The position numbers and the translations under genes are program-made. Shown here one piece after another: positions 6,120-6,218 of a stretch of DNA of 6,218 bases (the stretch's first letter is position 1; every line of letters begins with the position of its first letter). Source of the stretch: Fibrobacterota bacterium (GTDB taxonomy: Bacteria > Fibrobacterota > Chitinivibrionia > Chitinivibrionales > JANQEN01); assembly GCA_030619215.1 (NCBI GenBank), contig JAUXBV010000217.1, positions 1 through 6,218 on the forward strand, in the 5' to 3' direction. The notes under the pieces were generated by a model, which ran no database searches, had not been told where the DNA came from, and was given only the letters and a program-made list of their open reading frames with translations.

Positions 6120-6218
6120 TTATCTCACTATAACAGCTTTTCTTATTAAACAATTTTCCCCTACAGAAAGCTTTACATAATAAACCCCCGAACCAAACCT
6201 CTCTGAATCACACTTAAC
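6120..6218 (-). CDS. C-terminal end of a protein with T9SS-type sorting tail (cut by window edge)
   Basis: On the minus strand an open frame enters from the right edge and ends at TAA (6120-6122), giving the last 32 residues. The sequence contains SERFGSGVYYVKLSVGEN and ends LIRKAVIVR. The pattern G-x-Y-x-V-x-L, followed by a short turn and a final basic, hydrophobic strand, is that of type A T9SS sorting domains, in which the extreme C-terminus is recognised and removed during secretion. The main body of the protein lies outside the window, so its function is unknown. It is convergent with the DNRLRE gene, which ends in a similar tail but is too different to be a recent duplicate over this stretch. 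Confidence 0.65.
   Translation of the reverse strand, partial: VKCDSERFGSGVYYVKLSVGENCLIRKAVIVR

Overview
The window looks like chromosome of a diderm bacterium from the FCB side of the tree; Fibrobacterota (for example Chitinispirillum or Chitinivibrio relatives) is my best guess. This rests on three things. SecA is long (1028 aa) and carries an FCB-type insertion plus a C-terminal zinc motif. Two different genes end in tails that resemble type A sorting domains of the type IX secretion system. One of these secreted proteins is of the DNRLRE/CBM96-like type. The phylum is an inference and was not tested by a search.

Layout, left to right. Positions 1-320 (minus) hold the 5' part of a gene for an exported, probably outer-membrane beta-strand protein, cut by the window edge. 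Positions 321-539 are AT-rich and intergenic. Positions 540-1175 (minus) are tmk (thymidylate kinase) and 1172-4258 (minus) are secA; the two overlap by 4 bp (ATGA), so secA-tmk is a translationally coupled pair of housekeeping genes. From about 4259 the sequence becomes AT-rich and accessory in character.

Positions 4488-4590 (plus) carry a textbook MerR-type promoter/operator, with a perfect palindrome in an over-long -35/-10 spacer. It is followed by only the first 16 codons of a MerR-family regulator, which is a remnant. A run of three short hairpins (4591-4659) and a strong ribosome binding site (4670-4678) then lead into a secreted DNRLRE/CBM96-like gene with a T9SS-like tail (4686-5606). 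That gene is interrupted by two in-frame TGA codons nine bases apart; the frame is otherwise continuous, and reading both as Trp gives a sensible domain. Positions 5607-6119 hold no gene I can support, but contain a 53-nt imperfect palindrome (5777-5829) and a small GGAGT-rich repeat. Positions 6120-6218 (minus) are the last 32 codons of another sorting-tail protein, convergent with the DNRLRE gene.

No defence system, CRISPR array, tRNA or rRNA was seen. The part most worth attention is the 4.48-5.6 kb stretch: a metal- or stress-type MerR control element that has lost its regulator and now sits upstream of a secreted, apparently nonsense-interrupted carbohydrate-binding-like gene.
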